Below are positions 34,660 to 43,066 of a stretch of DNA of 61,779 nucleotides, piece by piece; the first letter of the stretch is position 1; each line of letters starts with the position of its first letter. A model generated the notes under the pieces. That model searched no databases and had not been told where the DNA came from. It was given only the letters and a program-made list of their open reading frames with translations. Source of the stretch: Sphingomonas sp. (GTDB taxonomy: Bacteria; Pseudomonadota; Alphaproteobacteria; Sphingomonadales; Sphingomonadaceae); the NCBI GenBank assembly GCA_017849555.1, contig JAFIGU010000112.1, forward strand, positions 1-61,779, given 5' to 3'. A program made the position numbers and the translations under genes.

Positions 34660-35646
34660 TCAATCCTCTGCTACGGGCCAGCCGTCCGCACCCCAGCGGA
34701 TCGGGGCGATCCTCAGCGTCGGGGCGCCTTTGTTCTCACGGTCATAGGCGTGGTAGACGACATAATCGGCGCCGTCCTTGTCATGCAGGAAGCCGGGATG
34801 GCCGGGGCCGCGGAAGCGCTGTTTCTCGGTCAGATCGGCGCGCAGGAAGATTGTGCCGCCGCCCTGCAGCATCGCGCTGCCGTCCTTGCCGAGATAGGGG
34901 CCGGTGATCGCCTTGGCGCGGCTCACCACGGTGTAATAAGTGCTGTTCGCGCCCTTGCAGCAATAATCGTAAGAGGCGAACAGCCAATACCAGCCGCCGT
35001 GGCGCAGAATGAACGGCGCCTCGATCGGGGCGGGCGCGCCGGCCGGGGCCGGCCGCCGCGCGATGCCGATCGGGGCGGCGGCGGGGTCGAGCGGCTTGCC
35101 GGTCGCGGAGTTCAGCCGGACGAGCTTGATCCCGCTCCAGAAGCTGCCGAAGGTCAGCCAGTGGCGCCCCTCGGCATCGATCACGAAATTGGGGTCGATC
35201 GCATTGTAATCGCTCGCGGGGGTCGATTGCAGCACCAGCCCCTCGTCGCGCCAGCCATAGCCGGGCGCCTTGGGATCGAGCGTGGGGCTGGTGGCGAGGC
35301 CGATCGCCGAACGGTTCGAGCCGAAGGTCGAGACCGAATAATAGAGCCGCCAGCGCCCGTCGACCCGGCTGATGTCAGGTGCCCAGGCGCCCTGCGCGCC
35401 GGGGATCAATTTGGTCGCCCAATCGGGGAGATGCTCGATCAGCTTCGGCCCCGCCTGCCAATGGACGAGATCGGTCGAGCTGCGTGAATCGAGCCCGGTG
35501 CCGAACACGTAATAGGTGTCGCCCTCGCGCGCGATCACCGGATCGTGGGTCGGCACGAGATCGCCCGCCAGCCGCGCGTTAAGCGATTGCGCGGCGGCGG
35601 GCGCGGCCAGCGCCAGCGCGGCCGACAGGACCAGCCCGCGTTTCAT
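34660..35646 (-). CDS. abnA: GH43 arabinan endo-1,5-alpha-L-arabinosidase
   Basis: Secreted or periplasmic endo-arabinanase, 328 residues, cutting the alpha-1,5 backbone into oligosaccharides. Signal peptide MKRGLVLSAALALAAPAAAQ. The catalytic triad appears as PTHDPVIAREG (base), YNAIDPNFVIDAEGRHWLTFGSFWSGI (pKa Asp) and PIEAPFILRHGGWYWLFAS (acid Glu). The string WAPDISRVDGRWRLYYSVSTFG and the late FRGPGHPGFL..DYVVYHAYD are characteristic. ATG at 35646 overlaps the stop of the GH51 gene (ATGA), so expression is coupled. Confidence 0.9.
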   Translation of the reverse strand: MKRGLVLSAALALAAPAAAQSLNARLAGDLVPTHDPVIAREGDTYYVFGTGLDSRSSTDLVHWQAGPKLIEHLPDWATKLIPGAQGAWAPDISRVDGRWRLYYSVSTFGSNRSAIGLATSPTLDPKAPGYGWRDEGLVLQSTPASDYNAIDPNFVIDAEGRHWLTFGSFWSGIKLVRLNSATGKPLDPAAAPIGIARRPAPAGAPAPIEAPFILRHGGWYWLFASYDYCCKGANSTYYTVVSRAKAITGPYLGKDGSAMLQGGGTIFLRADLTEKQRFRGPGHPGFLHDKDGADYVVYHAYDRENKGAPTLRIAPIRWGADGWPVAED

Positions 35647-37196
35647 TGCAGATCGAGCATCACCACCGACTTGGCCGGCAGCGTGACGGTGAGCGTGTCG
35701 CCGGCGATGCGCGCGTCGCCGAATGCCGCCGGCTTCACCGCATCGGGCGCGGCGAAATCATTGTGCGCATTCATCTGCGCCGCGGTCAGCACGCGGCCGC
35801 TCGCCGTCGCGGCATTGACCCCGTCGAGCTTGATCTCGACGGTGATCGCGCGGTGCGGATCGGCATTGGCGAGCCCGACATGCACCTTCCCCGCCTTGTC
35901 GCGCACCGCCGAGCCGCTCACCGCCGGCATCGACCATTTGCCTGCGCCATAGCCGGGCGAGGCGATGTCGATCGGCAGCACCGTCGCGTCCATATAGGGC
36001 TTGTACATCGCGAACACCCAATAGGTCGGGGTGCGGACCATCTTCGCGTCGTCGGTCAGGATCATCGCCTGGAGCACGTTGACCATCTGCGCGATCGCGC
36101 TCATCCGCACGCGATCGGCGTGGCGGGCGAAGATGTTGAGGTGGATCGCCGCGACCAACGCGTCGCGCAGGCTGTTCTGCTGGCGCAGGAAGCCGGGGTT
36201 GGTCCCCGGATCGCCGGCATACCAGGTGCCCCATTCGTCGACCGCGAGGAACACGCGCTTCTTGGGGTCGTAACGGTCCATGATCGCGCTGTGGCGCTTG
36301 ATCAGCTCGTCCATCCGATTGGCTTCGGAGAGCGTCTCGGCCCAGCCCGTCTCGTCGAAATCGACCGCCGAGGCCTTGGGCGGCCAGCCGCCGGGGATCG
36401 TGTAATAATGCAGCGACAGCCCGTCGACCTGCTCGCCCGCGACGCGCATCATCGTCTCGGTCCAGGTATAATCGTCGACATTGGCGCCCGAGGCGATCTT
36501 GAGGATCTTGGTTCCCGCCGGCGCCTTGATGAAGGTCGCATAACGCCGCGTCTCGTCGGCGGCGAATTCGGCGCGCATATTGCCGCCGCAGCCCCATAAT
36601 TCGTTGCCCACCCCGAAATAGGGCACCGCCCACGGCGCCTTGTGGCCGTTCGCGGCGCGCTCGTCGGCGAGGCTGCCGGCGGGCGCGGTCATATATTCGA
36701 CCCACTCGGCCATTTCGCGCGGGGTGCCGTCGCCGACATTGCCCGCGATATAGGGCTCGGCGCCGAGCTGGCTCATCAGCTCCATGAACTCATGCGTGCC
36801 GACGCTGTTGGGCTCGGTGACGCCGCCCCAATGGGTGTTGATCTTGACCGGGCGTTTGGCCTGCGGGCCGATCCCTTCGCGCCAGTGATATTCGTCGGCG
36901 AAACACCCGCCGGGCCAGCGCACCACCGGCACGCCGATCTCCTTCAGCGCGGCGACGACATCGTTGCGGAAGCCGCGCGTATTGGGGATCTTCGACTTCG
37001 GCCCGACCCACAGCCCGCCGTAAATGCCGTGGCCGAGATGCTCGGCGAACTGGGTGAAGATGCGGCGATCATAGGTCGCGCCCGGCGTATCGGCGTGGAG
37101 CGTCGCGCGCGCCGGGGCATCGGGGGTCGTCTGCGCGGTGCCGATCGCGGCGGTCGACAGCAGCAAGGTGGCGGCGATCGCCTTCCAGACCTTCAT
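35643..37196 (-). CDS. abfA: GH51 alpha-L-arabinofuranosidase
   Basis: Family 51 enzyme releasing L-arabinofuranose from oligosaccharides, 517 residues. Unusually for GH51, many of which are cytoplasmic, it has a signal peptide (MKVWKAIAATLLLSTAAIGTAQ), which suits degradation in the periplasm after receptor uptake. The (beta/alpha)8 barrel shows RWPGGCFADEYHWREGIGP near 93-111, acid/base Glu199 in GVGNELWGCGG and nucleophile Glu321 in AVDEWGTWY, then a C-terminal beta-sandwich. ATG at 37196 begins the signal peptide. It is in the operon between the dehydrogenase and endo-arabinanase genes. Confidence 0.92.
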   Translation of the reverse strand: MKVWKAIAATLLLSTAAIGTAQTTPDAPARATLHADTPGATYDRRIFTQFAEHLGHGIYGGLWVGPKSKIPNTRGFRNDVVAALKEIGVPVVRWPGGCFADEYHWREGIGPQAKRPVKINTHWGGVTEPNSVGTHEFMELMSQLGAEPYIAGNVGDGTPREMAEWVEYMTAPAGSLADERAANGHKAPWAVPYFGVGNELWGCGGNMRAEFAADETRRYATFIKAPAGTKILKIASGANVDDYTWTETMMRVAGEQVDGLSLHYYTIPGGWPPKASAVDFDETGWAETLSEANRMDELIKRHSAIMDRYDPKKRVFLAVDEWGTWYAGDPGTNPGFLRQQNSLRDALVAAIHLNIFARHADRVRMSAIAQMVNVLQAMILTDDAKMVRTPTYWVFAMYKPYMDATVLPIDIASPGYGAGKWSMPAVSGSAVRDKAGKVHVGLANADPHRAITVEIKLDGVNAATASGRVLTAAQMNAHNDFAAPDAVKPAAFGDARIAGDTLTVTLPAKSVVMLDLQ

Positions 37197-37209
37197 TGGT
37201 TTTTCCCTT

Positions 37210-38136
37210 TTATTCGACGAATGCTTCGACGGTCTCGCGCCGCGCGCGGAGGAAGGCGTCGGCGACGAGCTTGAGCGGCCCGGTATCGACATCGCTGCGC
37301 CCGGTGCGGATCAGCGTTGCGAAGCGCGCGTAGAGCCCGGCATATTCGCGATCCTCGCTATGCTCGGTGCCGCTCGGCAGCGTCAGCACCGATCCGCCGC
37401 GGGTCAGCTTGCAGGTGCCCGCGTCGGTCTCGATCGTGATGTCCCAGCTTTGCGGGCCGGTCTGGCGCCAATCGAGGTCCATCGAGATCGGCGCGCCCGC
37501 GGCGTCACAGAATAGCAATTGCGCGGCGATCGGCGCGGCGCGGTTCGCGGGCAGTTCGAGCGTCCCCGAGCGGAGGAAGAACGGGCGCGGCAGGATATGC
37601 GTCGCGATCGACAAAGCGTTGATCCCCGGATCGAACACCCCGAGCCCGCCCGGTTCCCAGATCCACGCCTGCCCCGGATGCCATACGCGGACATCCTCGC
37701 GCCACACGATCTCGACCTTGCTGACATGCCGGTCGGCGAGCCAGGCGCGCGCCGGGGCGACCCCGGCGGCGAAACGCGAATGCCAGGCGGCGAACAGCGT
37801 CGATCCGGTCTTGCGCGCGCGCTCCTGCAGCACATCGACCTCGGCCAGCGTCGCGCCGGGGGGTTTCTCGAGGAAGACGTGGATGCCGCGCTTCAGCGCC
37901 AGCGTGGCGAGATCGTAGCGGACCTGCGGCGGGGTACAGAGCGCGACCGCATCGACCGCCGGCCCGTTGGCGAGCAGATCGTCAAGGCTGTCGAGATGCG
38001 GGATGCCGTCGATCCCGTGATCGTGCGGGCTGACGGTGGCGGCGAGGCTGAAACCGGCATCGCCGGCGATCGCCGGGAGATGCTGGTCGCGCGCGATCTT
38101 GCCCATCCCGACAAGGGCGATGCGGGTCGGCTCCAT
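37210..38136 (-). CDS. L-arabinose / D-galactose 1-dehydrogenase (Gfo/Idh/MocA family)
   Basis: NAD(P)-dependent sugar 1-dehydrogenase making L-arabino-1,4-lactone, the first step of oxidative L-arabinose catabolism. 308 residues, matching Azospirillum L-arabinose 1-dehydrogenase (309) and Pseudomonas galactose dehydrogenase. Rossmann motif ALVGMGKIARDQHLPAI at 8-24, the family EKPPGAT signature near 94 with its catalytic-site Lys, and AWHSRFAAGVAPARAWL. His in the GVFDPGINALSIATHILPRPFF region corresponds to the usual active-site area. Three bases separate it from the AraD1-like gene upstream. The locus strongly favours L-arabinose over galactose. Confidence 0.88.
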   Translation of the reverse strand: MEPTRIALVGMGKIARDQHLPAIAGDAGFSLAATVSPHDHGIDGIPHLDSLDDLLANGPAVDAVALCTPPQVRYDLATLALKRGIHVFLEKPPGATLAEVDVLQERARKTGSTLFAAWHSRFAAGVAPARAWLADRHVSKVEIVWREDVRVWHPGQAWIWEPGGLGVFDPGINALSIATHILPRPFFLRSGTLELPANRAAPIAAQLLFCDAAGAPISMDLDWRQTGPQSWDITIETDAGTCKLTRGGSVLTLPSGTEHSEDREYAGLYARFATLIRTGRSDVDTGPLKLVADAFLRARRETVEAFVE

Positions 38137-38139
38137 CGC

Positions 38140-39126
38140 TCAGAGCGCCTTGACCGCGACCGGCCGTTCCGCGGCGCGGGCGAGGGGGTTGCGCAGCGGC
38201 AGGGTGAAGGGCCGCGCCTCGATCTCGAACACATCGCCTTCGCGCGTGCGGATCATGTCGGTGAAGGAGAGGGTGGCGGTGCCGAAGAAATGGACGTGGA
38301 TATCGCCCGGACGGCGGAACAGATCGTATTTGAAATGATGATGTTCGAGATTGGCGAAACTGTGCGACATGTTCGCCTCGCCCGACAGGAACGGCTTCTC
38401 CCACAGGATCGCGCCGTCGCGGCGGATGCGGCAGCTGCCCTCGACATGATCGGGAAGATCGCCGACCAGAAGCTCGGGGCCGAGCGCGGCTTGGCGCAGC
38501 TTGGAATGCGCGAGCCACAGATAATTGTGCCGCTCGGTCACATGATCGCTGAACTCGTTGGCGAGCGCCAGGCCGAGGCGGAACGGGGTGCCGTCCGGCC
38601 CGATGATATAGATGCCGGCGAGCTCGGGTTCCTCGCCGCCGTCCTGCGCGAAGCTCGGCATCGTCAGCGCCTCGCCCGGCGCGACAAGCTGCGAGCCGTC
38701 GCCCTTGTAGAACCATTCGGGCTGCTGCCCGATCGCGCCTGCCGCGGGCTTGCCGCCCTCGACCCCTTCGAGGAACATCCGCATCGAATCGGTCTGCGCG
38801 GCTGCTGCGTCGCGGTGCATCTTGTCGCGCCCCTCGGCCGAGCCGAGATGGGTGAGCCCCGTGCCGGCGAGGATCAGATGCGCGGGATCGGCATGATCGA
38901 TCGGCGCGATGATATGCCCCGCGGCATATTCGGCGGCGATATCGACCGCGGCGCCGGTGCCGTTGGCGGCGATCGCGCCGGCGAGATCGATGCCGGCGGC
39001 GATCGCCTGCAGCGCCAGCGCGCGGATCGTCTCGACATTGTTGACGAAGGCGGCACGGTCATCGGTCGCGGCGATCACCGCGCGCGCGCCGCTGGCGTCG
39101 CGATGCTGCAACAAGCGTAGGGTCAC
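38140..39126 (-). CDS. AraD1/GguC-like FAH-superfamily protein, probable 2-keto-3-deoxy-L-arabonate dehydratase
   Basis: 328-residue fumarylacetoacetate-hydrolase-fold protein of the GguC/AraD1 group. Metal-site landmarks are present: GTGLTHLGSAEGRDKMH near 88-104, QPEWFYKGDGSQLVAPGEAL near 135-154, EEPELAGIYIIGPDGTPFRLGLALANEFSDHV near 165-195, and LSGEANMSHSFANLEHHHFKYDLFRRPGDIHVHFFGTATLSF near 246-286. The other steps of the pathway are all encoded nearby, while the DHDPS-type dehydratase used by Azospirillum is absent. This protein is therefore the best candidate for forming 2-oxoglutarate semialdehyde, as its fold does for D-arabinonate in Sulfolobus. A hydrolase role on a diketo acid is the main alternative. 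Confidence 0.75.
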   Translation of the reverse strand: MTLRLLQHRDASGARAVIAATDDRAAFVNNVETIRALALQAIAAGIDLAGAIAANGTGAAVDIAAEYAAGHIIAPIDHADPAHLILAGTGLTHLGSAEGRDKMHRDAAAAQTDSMRMFLEGVEGGKPAAGAIGQQPEWFYKGDGSQLVAPGEALTMPSFAQDGGEEPELAGIYIIGPDGTPFRLGLALANEFSDHVTERHNYLWLAHSKLRQAALGPELLVGDLPDHVEGSCRIRRDGAILWEKPFLSGEANMSHSFANLEHHHFKYDLFRRPGDIHVHFFGTATLSFTDMIRTREGDVFEIEARPFTLPLRNPLARAAERPVAVKAL

Positions 39127-39186
39127 GAAATCACTCTCCTAATCGCGCGCGCCGCCCTCACCGGGGCGGCGCATGTCATGGCAAGG

Positions 39187-40719
39187 TCAGGCGCGCTTGC
39201 CGTCGATCAACCGCGGCAGGTCCGCGGCGCCGGCATCGCGCAGGTCGGCGGGAAGCACCGACTGGCTGAGGTTCTGATAGGAAACCGGCCGCAGGAAGCG
39301 GTCGATCGCAAGGCTGCCGACAGAGGTGGTGCGGCTGTCCGACGTCGCGGGATAGGGGCCGCCGTGGACCATCGCATGCGTCACTTCCACGCCGGTGGGC
39401 CAGCCGTTGGCGAGGATCCGCCCGGCCTTGCGCTCGAGGATCGGCAGCAGCCGCGCGGCGAGCGCTTCGTCCTCGGCATCCATCTGGAGCGTCGCGGTAA
39501 GCTGGCCTTCGGCGGCGGCGAGCACGCGCGCCAGTTCGGCCTCGTCGCGGCAGCGCACCAGCACCGATGCGGCGCCGAACACCTCATGCCCCAGCGCCGC
39601 ATCGGCGAGATAGGCGTCGGCGGTGGTGGCGAAGAGGGCGGCGGCGCCGTCATGGGGCGCGGTTGCGGCGCAGCCGCGCGCGACCGTTTCGACGCGATCG
39701 TGCTGCGCGAGCGCCGCGACGCCCCTGTCATAGGCGGCGTGGATCGCAGGGGTGAGCATCGTGCTCGCCGCGCTCTCCTGCACCGCGCCCGCCGCTGCCG
39801 CGACGAAGGCGTCGAGCCCGTTGCCCTCGATTGCCAGCACGAGCCCGGGGTTGGTGCAGAATTGCCCCGCGCCCATCGTCAGCGAGGCGACGAACGCGCT
39901 GCCCAAGGCCGCGCCACGGGACGCCAGCGCATGCGGCAGCAGCACGACCGGGTTGACGCTCGACATTTCGGCATAGACCGGGATCGGCACCGGGCGGTTC
40001 TGCGCCAGCCGCAGCAGTGCGAGCCCGCCGACGCGCGAGCCGGTGAAGCCGACCGCCGTGATCCGCGGGTCCTGCACCAGGGCGCTGCCGAGTTCGTTGC
40101 CCGGCCCGACGAGATGCTGGAACACCCCCGCCGGGAGCCCCGACGCTTCGACCGCGCGGCGGATCGCATCGGCGACCAGCGCGCCGGTCGCCGGATGGGC
40201 GGGATGACCCTTCACCACCACCGGGCAACCGGCGGCGAGCGCGGCGGCGGTGTCGCCGCCGGCGGTCGAGAAAGCGAGCGGAAAATTCGACGCGCCGAAT
40301 ACCGCGACCGGGCCGAGCGGGATCATCCGCAAGCGCAGGTCCGGGCGCGGCAGCGGCTGGCGATCGGGCAGCGCGGGGTCGATGCGCACCCCCAGCCACT
40401 CGCCGCGCCGCACGACATCGGCGAACATCTTGAGCTGGCCGACGGTGCGCCCGCGCTCGCCCTCGAGTCGCGCCCGCGGCAGCCCGCTTTCGCGCATCGC
40501 GGTCTCGATCAACGTGTCGCCGATCGCGATGATCTCGGCGCCGATCCGTTCGAGAAAGGCCGCGCGCTCCTCGCGTCCGGTGTGACGGTAAGCCTCGAAT
40601 GCGGCGTCGGCGGCGGCGCAGGCGGCGGCGACATCGTCGATGCCATGCGCGTCGAACGCTTGCGACGCTTCGCCCGTCCGCGCGTCGATCGAATGAAATT
40701 GGGCGATTTGCGCATTCAT
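39187..40719 (-). CDS. 2-oxoglutarate semialdehyde (2,5-dioxovalerate) dehydrogenase
   Basis: NAD(P)+-dependent aldehyde dehydrogenase completing L-arabinose oxidation to 2-oxoglutarate. 510 residues: VAVFGASNFPLAFSTAGGDTAAALAAGCPVVVKGHPAHPAT (cofactor Rossmann entry, split ~135-175), FTGSRVGGLALLRLA near 228, the Glu in VYAEMSSVNPVVLLPHAL near 254, and catalytic Cys in TMGAGQFCTNPGLVLA near 292. These are the features of the NADP-type KGSADH group rather than of generic ALDHs. ATG at 40719 has AAGGAG at perfect spacing; the longer frame to 40959 is not used. It is the first gene of the minus-strand operon and diverges from the gntR gene. Confidence 0.9.
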   Translation of the reverse strand: MNAQIAQFHSIDARTGEASQAFDAHGIDDVAAACAAADAAFEAYRHTGREERAAFLERIGAEIIAIGDTLIETAMRESGLPRARLEGERGRTVGQLKMFADVVRRGEWLGVRIDPALPDRQPLPRPDLRLRMIPLGPVAVFGASNFPLAFSTAGGDTAAALAAGCPVVVKGHPAHPATGALVADAIRRAVEASGLPAGVFQHLVGPGNELGSALVQDPRITAVGFTGSRVGGLALLRLAQNRPVPIPVYAEMSSVNPVVLLPHALASRGAALGSAFVASLTMGAGQFCTNPGLVLAIEGNGLDAFVAAAAGAVQESAASTMLTPAIHAAYDRGVAALAQHDRVETVARGCAATAPHDGAAALFATTADAYLADAALGHEVFGAASVLVRCRDEAELARVLAAAEGQLTATLQMDAEDEALAARLLPILERKAGRILANGWPTGVEVTHAMVHGGPYPATSDSRTTSVGSLAIDRFLRPVSYQNLSQSVLPADLRDAGAADLPRLIDGKRA

Positions 40720-40808
40720 GGGCTTCTCCTTATTACTCCTACTTATTACGGTGTCGGGAGAAACGCAATCGGTGTTCCACTTGCCCGCGATGGACGCTAC
40801 GGCTGAGA

Positions 40809-41603
40809 ATGAGAGGGCTGATGAAAGACTTACCGGACGCACATCACGACGGCGCCGCCGAGCCGGGGGCGCAGCGCCAGCCACGCGGGACGGGGCGGCG
40901 GCTGCATGGCGCGATCGCCTATAAGCTCGGGGTCGCGATCCTCTCGGGCGAATATGCACCGGGCGACGTGCTGTCGAGCGAGGTCGAATTTTCCGAGGCG
41001 CTCGACGTGTCGCGCGGCGCCTATCGCGAGGCGGTGCAGGTGCTGGCGGCGAAGGGGCTGGTCGAAAGCCGGCCCAAGGCGGGGACCAAGGTGCTGCCGC
41101 GCGAACGCTGGCGGCTGCTCGATCCCGATGTGCTCGCCTGGGCCTTTGCCGGCGAGCCCGACATGCAGTTGATCCGCGACCTGTTCGAGTTGCGCGCGGT
41201 GGTCGAGCCCGCCGCGGCGCGCTTCGCGGCGGAGCGGCGCGATCGCGAGGATCTGCGCAAGATGAAGGAGGCGCTCGCCGGAATGCGCCGGCATACGCTG
41301 GCGACCGACGCCGGGCGTGCCGCCGACCGCGATTTCCACGATGCGATCCTCCAGGCGACGCGCAACGACGCGATCAAGATGCTCAGCGCGAGCATCGGCG
41401 CGGCGGTGCATTGGACGACGCAATATAAGCAACGCGCCCGCGCTTTGCCGCGTAACCCGATCCCCGATCATGCCAAGGTCTATGACGCGATCCTCGCGGG
41501 TGACGGCGATGCGGCGAGCGCGGCGATGCGCGTGCTGGTCGATCTCGCGCTCGAGGATACGCGCAGCGTGATGCCGGGGGCGGAAAGCGGGGAGGGCGCC
41601 TGA
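40809..41603 (+). CDS. GntR-family (FadR/FCD) regulator of the arabinose locus
   Basis: 264-residue one-component regulator. N-terminal winged helix: LHGAIAYKLGVAILSGEYAPGDVLSSEVEFSEALDVSRGAYREAVQVLAAKGLVESRPKAGTKV, split over ~35-100. C-terminal FCD domain with metal ligands Asp and His in RDFHDAILQATRND and further His in VHWTTQYK and PDHAKVYDAILAGD. Start is ATG 40809 or ATG 40821, the latter with AGAGGG close before it. It diverges from the aldehyde dehydrogenase gene. Identical FadR-type operators before the receptor and between permease and galM, with a degenerate TGTCGG half-site at 40752-40757, make it the probable pathway repressor. The ligand may be a pathway acid such as arabonate or 2-keto-3-deoxyarabonate (inference). 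Confidence 0.87.
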   Translation: MRGLMKDLPDAHHDGAAEPGAQRQPRGTGRRLHGAIAYKLGVAILSGEYAPGDVLSSEVEFSEALDVSRGAYREAVQVLAAKGLVESRPKAGTKVLPRERWRLLDPDVLAWAFAGEPDMQLIRDLFELRAVVEPAAARFAAERRDREDLRKMKEALAGMRRHTLATDAGRAADRDFHDAILQATRNDAIKMLSASIGAAVHWTTQYKQRARALPRNPIPDHAKVYDAILAGDGDAASAAMRVLVDLALEDTRSVMPGAESGEGA

Positions 41604-41612
41604 GGCGAACGC

Positions 41613-41643
41613 TCCTCCCCTCCCTTCACCAGGGAGGGGAGGA
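41613..41643. terminator. Bidirectional hairpin terminator between gntR and the permease gene
   Basis: A perfect 13-bp stem (TCCTCCCCTCCCT at 41613-41625 with its complement at 41631-41643) around the loop TCACC, placed about 10 bases from both convergent stop codons. An outer AACGC/GCGTT pair (41608-41612 and 41651-41655) extends it. Confidence 0.7.
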
Positions 41644-41653
41644 AGAAGAGGCG

Positions 41654-42949
41654 TTATCCCTCCACCTGACCCGTCGGTTTCGCCCCCCACAGCGCATAGA
41701 ACAGGATATAGAGCTCGCATGCGGCGGTGAGCAGGAACGACCATTGCAGGCCGAAGCGGTCGGCCAGCCACCCCTGGACGATCACCAGCGCCCCGCCCGC
41801 GATCGCCATGATCAGCAGCCCCGAGCCTTCCTCGGTCAGCGGGCCCAATCCCTTGATCCCGAGCGTGAAGATCGTCGGGAACATGATCGAATGGAACAGC
41901 CCGACGAGGATCAGCGACCACATCGCGACCGGGCCGTGCGCGAAGACGGTGATCATCATCACCACAAACGCGCCGACCGATACCGCGGCGAGCACCGTCT
42001 CGGCGCGCACCCGCTGCATGATCGCCGAGCCGACGAACCGCCCGACCATCATCCCGCCCCACAGGAAGGTGAGATAGCGCCCCGCCGCCTCGTGGGTGAG
42101 GTTGGCGATCTGCGGCTGGCTGACAAAATTGACGAACAGATTGGCGACGCCGATCTCGGCGATCAGATAGATGAAGATCGCCGGCACGCCGAACACGAGG
42201 TTGCGGTGCTTCCACAGCGAATGCTGGCGGCGCTCCTCCTTGGCGACGCGGCTGGTGGCATTGCCCATCGCCGGCAACGGGAAGCGCGCGATGACGATCG
42301 CCAGCACCACCAGCACCGCCGCGACGAGGCCATAAGGCAGGATCACCGAATGCGCGTCGGCGAGGCGATCGGCCTGGCTGATCACCGCGCCCGCCTCGGC
42401 GGTGCCGCTCTTCGACCGGCCGAGGATGAGATAGGCGCCGAACATCGGCGCGAGCATCGTCCCGGCCGAATTCATCGCCTGCACCAGATTGAGCCGCGAC
42501 GAGGCGGTCTCGGGCTTGCCGACCACCGCGACATAGGGGTTGGCCGCGACCTGCAGCAAGGTGATGCCGCTGGCGATGACGAACAGCATGACGAGCGTGA
42601 CGCCATAGCTCGGAATGCTCGCGGCGAGCATCATCCCGAGCGACCCCGCCGCCATGATCAGCAATCCGGTGACGAGTGACTTCTGATAGCCGATCCGCTC
42701 GATCAGCTTCGCCGAAGGGATCGAGGCGACGAAATAGGCGATGAACCACACCGATTCGATCAGCGTCGTCTGGGTGTAGCTCAGGTCGAACACCGCGCGC
42801 AGATGCGGCAGCAAGGTGTTGTTGATGACGGTGATGAAGCCCCACATGAAGAACAGGCTGGCGAGCAGGGTCAGCGCCGGGGCGTAATTGGTCCGCGCCG
42901 ATGCCGGCGCCTCGCTGGGGATCACTGTCGTGCTGGGCGCTACGGCCAT
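41654..42949 (-). CDS. MFS sugar permease, FucP/GluP family (probable L-arabinose uptake)
   Basis: Twelve-helix proton symporter of the fucose/glucose-galactose permease group, 431 residues. The first helix FFMWGFITVINNTLLPHLRAVFDLSYTQT, split ~33-62, is the family signature; ASGITLLQVAANPYVAVVGKPETASSRLNLVQAMNSAGTMLAPMFGAYL in the fifth/sixth helices is also typical. A cytoplasmic loop (~205-240) contains basic residues. The gene is divergent from galM with a GntR operator between them, so it should carry the monosaccharide released by the GH43/GH51 enzymes. L-arabinose is inferred from context. Confidence 0.85.
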   Translation of the reverse strand: MAVAPSTTVIPSEAPASARTNYAPALTLLASLFFMWGFITVINNTLLPHLRAVFDLSYTQTTLIESVWFIAYFVASIPSAKLIERIGYQKSLVTGLLIMAAGSLGMMLAASIPSYGVTLVMLFVIASGITLLQVAANPYVAVVGKPETASSRLNLVQAMNSAGTMLAPMFGAYLILGRSKSGTAEAGAVISQADRLADAHSVILPYGLVAAVLVVLAIVIARFPLPAMGNATSRVAKEERRQHSLWKHRNLVFGVPAIFIYLIAEIGVANLFVNFVSQPQIANLTHEAAGRYLTFLWGGMMVGRFVGSAIMQRVRAETVLAAVSVGAFVVMMITVFAHGPVAMWSLILVGLFHSIMFPTIFTLGIKGLGPLTEEGSGLLIMAIAGGALVIVQGWLADRFGLQWSFLLTAACELYILFYALWGAKPTGQVEG

Positions 42950-43001
42950 CTCACTCTCCCTGAGCGCAAGGCCATCAAACAGTGGCTTGCTCCGCTTTCA
43001 T

Positions 43002-43012
43002 TTGTCGGACTA
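43002..43012. promoter_or_regulatory. GntR/FadR-type operator in the permease/galM divergent promoter
   Basis: TTGTCGGACTA, matching TNGTNNNACNA and identical to the site before the receptor gene (33360-33370, other strand). TATATAA follows at once and may be part of a promoter box. Confidence 0.6.
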
Positions 43013-43066
43013 TATAAACCGCGAGCAGGCGTCAACGGGCGCGTGCGCTATAGAAGGAACGGGTTG

